Assembly: GCF_011058165.1 (NCBI RefSeq)
Contig: NZ_JAALEG010000016.1
Coordinates: 1 to 64,000 of the forward strand
Direction of reading: 5' to 3'
Length of the DNA: 64,000 nucleotides
DNA from: Rhodococcus aetherivorans
Lineage (GTDB): Bacteria > Actinomycetota > Actinomycetes > Mycobacteriales > Mycobacteriaceae
Made by a program: the position numbers and the translations under genes. Positions within the stretch are counted from its first letter, which is position 1; every line of letters begins with the position of its first letter. Positions 61,701 to 64,000 of this stretch are shown here, one piece after another. Below the pieces are notes generated by a model. It ran no database searches and was not told the DNA's origin. It was given only the letters and a program-made list of their open reading frames with translations.

Positions 61701-62650
61701 ACGATGTGGTCCGCAAGGTTGAAGTCGTGGTATCTCCCGTACACCGTGCTGCCCTTGAACATCAAGTTGACGATCAGATTTCGAGCTTGCTGAACCACAA
61801 CCGGATCGGACAGCAGTTTCTCGAGACCAGAAAGCGAATCGAAGGAAACTCGTCTGACGGGTCCGATGGAGGTGTAGCCGTATTCTCGGCGCGAGCTGAT
61901 TCCACGCCGGAGAACGAGCCCGGCGAACGTCATCCGGGCCTTCCCCACGGGCGGTGCCACGTTGAGGAACCCGCGCACAACATCGGCGTTGGCGCGCCCA
62001 TTGTCGGAAATGACGAGTGCTTCGATGGGGCCGACCGAAAGTGTCGTCAATCGGCGTGACGATGCCGTCCTGCCGGTCGAAGGCATCGAGCTCAACGCCC
62101 AAACTCGACGCTCGGTTCGGCGAGGTGCGGGAAGGCACGACTCCACGAACATAGCCAGTAGCCTGGCGACCTCGGGGAACTCCGGATGACTCGCAAGTTC
62201 TCGGTACTTGTGAAGGCTCGATGCCCGCATGGCGGAATCTTCGACGCGATCGAACATGGACTCGTCCACAGGTACAGCGAACCAATCGGTGAGCTCTCGC
62301 GGATCGACGAGGGCGCTGAGGGTGGGACTAGGGAACGGGGTCGAGGTCAGAGCGATATTGCGCAGGCTGTGGGTTCGTCCCACGGACTTGATCAAATGCC
62401 GTTCGATCGGATCGAGCTGCTTCGCCTTTGGCACAGGGCTGAACGCCACGTCGGTGATATCGAACCATCGGCGACGGTGCGCAGCGAGACGCGCGACGAT
62501 ATCGATCGTTTGACCGACGTATCGATATCCGTCGGCGAATGTGAGGACATATACGCCACGTCGTGGATTGCCCGCCGAGACCTGGGAGTCAAACCGTAAC
62601 CGAGTGAAGCGCAGACCGCTGTACTTGAACTGCTCATCGTCGACGGTCAT
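61694..62650 (-). CDS. GIY-YIG nuclease-domain protein
   Basis: 318 residues from ATG 62650 behind GAGGAG. Residues 32-60 hold the GIY-YIG module: GVYVLTFADGYRYVGQTIDI with R54 and H58 as the usual metal/catalytic partners (IVARLAAHRRRW). The rest is unfamiliar and mostly alpha/beta. The gene is lower in GC than its neighbours, which suggests recent transfer. Possible mobile-element or defence nuclease; family is uncertain beyond the GIY-YIG core. Confidence 0.75.
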   Translation of the reverse strand: MTVDDEQFKYSGLRFTRLRFDSQVSAGNPRRGVYVLTFADGYRYVGQTIDIVARLAAHRRRWFDITDVAFSPVPKAKQLDPIERHLIKSVGRTHSLRNIALTSTPFPSPTLSALVDPRELTDWFAVPVDESMFDRVEDSAMRASSLHKYRELASHPEFPEVARLLAMFVESCLPAPRRTERRVWALSSMPSTGRTASSRRLTTLSVGPIEALVISDNGRANADVVRGFLNVAPPVGKARMTFAGLVLRRGISSRREYGYTSIGPVRRVSFDSLSGLEKLLSDPVVVQQARNLIVNLMFKGSTVYGRYHDFNLADHIVK

Positions 62651-62874
62651 GCATCTCCTCACGGCTCCAGGCAGAACAAGTTGTAGCACCCAGGTCTGCG
62701 AGTGCGGCAGAGGGTTCGCGACCGCGCGAGTATCTGTAACCCGGTAGGGCCGCAAAAGTTCCAATTCGGAAGGTGTAACAATCGCTCATCGCCAGCGATT
62801 GAAGTTTGAAGTTGTTGACGACTACCAGGGGAAGCTCGCTTCGGGCCCGCCCTGCCCGACCCTGAAAGAAGCAC
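62651..62874. promoter_or_regulatory. Divergent intergenic region
   Basis: 224 bp between the GIY-YIG gene and the membrane-protein gene. It should contain two divergent promoters. AT-rich patches at 62755-62815 (AAAAGTTCCAATTC and TTGAAGTTTGAAG) are candidate promoter positions. No hairpin recognised. Confidence 0.35.
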
Positions 62875-63405
62875 GTGTCTTCCTCGACCAACCCGTTCGA
62901 CTTCAGCGAGTACTCGAGCTCGCGGGACGACGCAGACAATCCGTGGTCGGGTGGATCCCAGTCGCCATGGCCACCCCCCGAGCCGTTCGGAAGCGTGGCC
63001 GCCCCGTTCGCGGGGCCCGGCGGGTCGACGCCCGGGTTCGGCGGGGCGCCTGCCGACGCGTTCGCTGTCGAGCAGCGGCCGGTCGTGACGGCCATTTCGC
63101 AAGGTAGGCCGCCGCGCGCATGGCTGATCGGCGGCGGCGTGGTAGCGCTGCTGGGGCTCACCGCCGTCGCACTTACCCTGTCGGGTGGCTCCACAGTGTT
63201 CGCCTTCATCGGGTGGCTGCTGGCCGGTCCTGCCGCGTTCTACCTGCTTGCCCAGCACACGGTCGCCGACATGCAGCAGCGGGCGCGGCCGGTCTACGCG
63301 GGCTCGAAGGCTGTGCAGGGGACGTATTGGACCGTCGTTGTGCTCGGATTCGTGGGCATCGCGCTCGGGGCATGGCAGATCGCGGAATGGGCGGGTCGAC
63401 TGTGA
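62875..63405 (+). CDS. Membrane protein upstream of a VWA gene
   Basis: 176 residues from a GTG with GAAAGAAG upstream. The N-terminal 80 residues are Pro/Gly/Ser-rich and polar. Then come three hydrophobic segments (about 83-103, 105-125, 150-172): WLIGGGVVALLGLTAVALTL, FAFIGWLLAGPAAFYLLAQ and GTYWTVVVLGFVGIALGAWQ. The stop overlaps the next start by 4 bp. Probable membrane partner of the secreted VWA protein. Function unknown. Confidence 0.75.
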   Translation: MSSSTNPFDFSEYSSSRDDADNPWSGGSQSPWPPPEPFGSVAAPFAGPGGSTPGFGGAPADAFAVEQRPVVTAISQGRPPRAWLIGGGVVALLGLTAVALTLSGGSTVFAFIGWLLAGPAAFYLLAQHTVADMQQRARPVYAGSKAVQGTYWTVVVLGFVGIALGAWQIAEWAGRL

Positions 63406-64000
63406 AGAAGGTGGCCGCGCTCGCGGCAGTGCTGCTCGGCTCTCTGGTGGTGGCGGCACCGGCCGCGTCGGCTGCGCCGCAGCAGTCGGCGGTGGGGGAC
63501 TTCGGCGGGTGTCTCGCCTCCCAGCGCGAGGGCGATCTGCTGTTGATGATCGACGAATCCGGCAGTCTGCAGGTCTCGGACCCCGAGGCGGCGCGGGTCT
63601 CCGCGGCCAACTACCTGCTCGAACAGCTCAGCTCCTTCGGCGGCTCCGCCGGGGTCGCGCTCGACGTTTCGGTCGCCGGCTTCTCCGATGACTTCACCGT
63701 GCACGCGCCGTGGACCCGCCTCGACGGTGGGTCCCTGCCTGCCTTGCAGGACGAGGTCGACAGGTTCCGATCCCGGACGAACGGTGTCGACACCGACTAC
63801 TGGGCCGCTCTCGACGGTGCCCGCGGCGCTCTCGCCGACCGCTCGTCCACAGCCGCGAACAGATGCCAGGCCGTCGCCTGGTTCTCCGACGGCAAGCTCG
63901 ACTTCACGACGCGGGACGCGGAGAAGCCGTACGCCCCAGGAGTATCGCTCGGCACCGACGCAGGTGTTCAGCAGATCATTGCGGCCGCTAGCGAGTCGAT
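63402..64000 (+). CDS. Secreted VWA-domain protein (partial, runs off the edge)
   Basis: GTG 63402 overlaps the preceding stop. The signal peptide is KKVAALAAVLLGSLVVAAPA followed by ASAAP. From about residue 45, GDLLLMIDESGSLQVSDPEA carries the MIDAS motif D-x-S-x-S, SDGKLDF gives the third MIDAS Asp near 165, and the middle has AGFSDDFTVHAPW. The last base in the window is within the same open frame. Binds a divalent metal through MIDAS; role probably in surface protein or ESX-related interaction, not known. Confidence 0.85.
   Translation, partial: MKKVAALAAVLLGSLVVAAPAASAAPQQSAVGDFGGCLASQREGDLLLMIDESGSLQVSDPEAARVSAANYLLEQLSSFGGSAGVALDVSVAGFSDDFTVHAPWTRLDGGSLPALQDEVDRFRSRTNGVDTDYWAALDGARGALADRSSTAANRCQAVAWFSDGKLDFTTRDAEKPYAPGVSLGTDAGVQQIIAAASES

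Noticed and set aside
1-64000. tRNA, rRNA and CRISPR search by eye
   Set aside because: No T-loop GTTCGAATCC with matching acceptor stems and no regularly spaced direct repeats were recognised.

Overview
The window is high-GC DNA (roughly 70% G+C by eye) with GTG starts, short 4-bp gene overlaps and gene families typical of Mycobacteriales: Stealth glycan phosphotransferase, DUF3558 lipoprotein, MatC-type permease, 7Fe ferredoxin and GH15 trehalase-like enzyme. A Rhodococcus or close relative (Nocardiaceae) is the best guess. This is inferred from content, not from a search. I saw no rRNA, tRNA or CRISPR array.

Layout. 1-6.0 kb: a disrupted junction (a DUF808 5' fragment fused antisense to a Het-C-like secreted protein gene), a membrane alpha/beta hydrolase, an orphan ParA pair, a DUF429 protein and pseudouridine-phosphate glycosidase. 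6.0-21.1 kb: one long co-oriented operon of 14 genes that looks catabolic. It encodes a Rieske oxygenase alpha/beta pair, a small helical protein, a class-I glutamine amidotransferase, a thioredoxin-reductase-like ferredoxin reductase, a 7Fe ferredoxin, a glutamine-synthetase-like ligase, a StyA-like flavin monooxygenase, a creatinase-like M24 protein, hydantoinase/oxoprolinase B and A subunits, a LuxR-type regulator, an SDR and a flavin reductase. Just past its right end lies a 59-bp decayed copy of the 3' end of a CoA-binding-protein gene whose intact copy is 7.5 kb away. 21.2-31.1 kb: MFS exporter, GH15 enzyme, small conserved proteins, a second membrane alpha/beta hydrolase and a CpdA-like phosphodiesterase. 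31.1-34.9 kb: the lower meta-cleavage pathway (hydratase, acylating acetaldehyde dehydrogenase, hydroxy-oxovalerate aldolase) with a divergent IclR regulator. 35-37.5 kb: DUF1254-like and Stealth proteins around a perfect bidirectional terminator. 37.8-44.3 kb: a complete Wadjet (JetABCD) plasmid-defence operon. 44.4-46.2 kb: a DUF3558 lipoprotein pair and scrambled DNA with a conjugation coupling-protein remnant. 46.3-53.1 kb: a LysR-controlled organic-acid locus (CoA-transferase, two CitE-like lyases, PrpF isomerase, MatC permease) with a shared candidate operator. 53.5-58.4 kb: mobile-element debris (IS1380 N-terminal remnant, HNH nuclease, pRiA4b ORF-3-like protein, IS607-type element with 5'-truncated tnpA and a TnpB lacking its zinc ribbon). 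58.6-64 kb: SDR, a DnaQ-BRCT-TerD fusion, a GIY-YIG protein and a membrane/VWA pair that runs off the edge.

How the genes may work together. The 6-21 kb operon holds counterparts of the aniline-dioxygenase set (glutamine-synthetase-like, amidotransferase-like, oxygenase alpha and beta) and of the indole-oxygenase set (StyA-like oxygenase, SDR, flavin reductase). Between them sits an ATP-dependent lactam/hydantoin-hydrolase pair. A coherent but unproven reading is oxidation of an indole-like N-heterocycle, opening of the resulting lactam, gamma-glutamyl activation of the anilinic nitrogen and Rieske oxidation to a catechol. The meta-cleavage genes at 31-34 kb could take over after an extradiol dioxygenase that is not in this window. 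This operon is the strongest candidate for an undescribed system; the Wadjet operon is a known system found intact.
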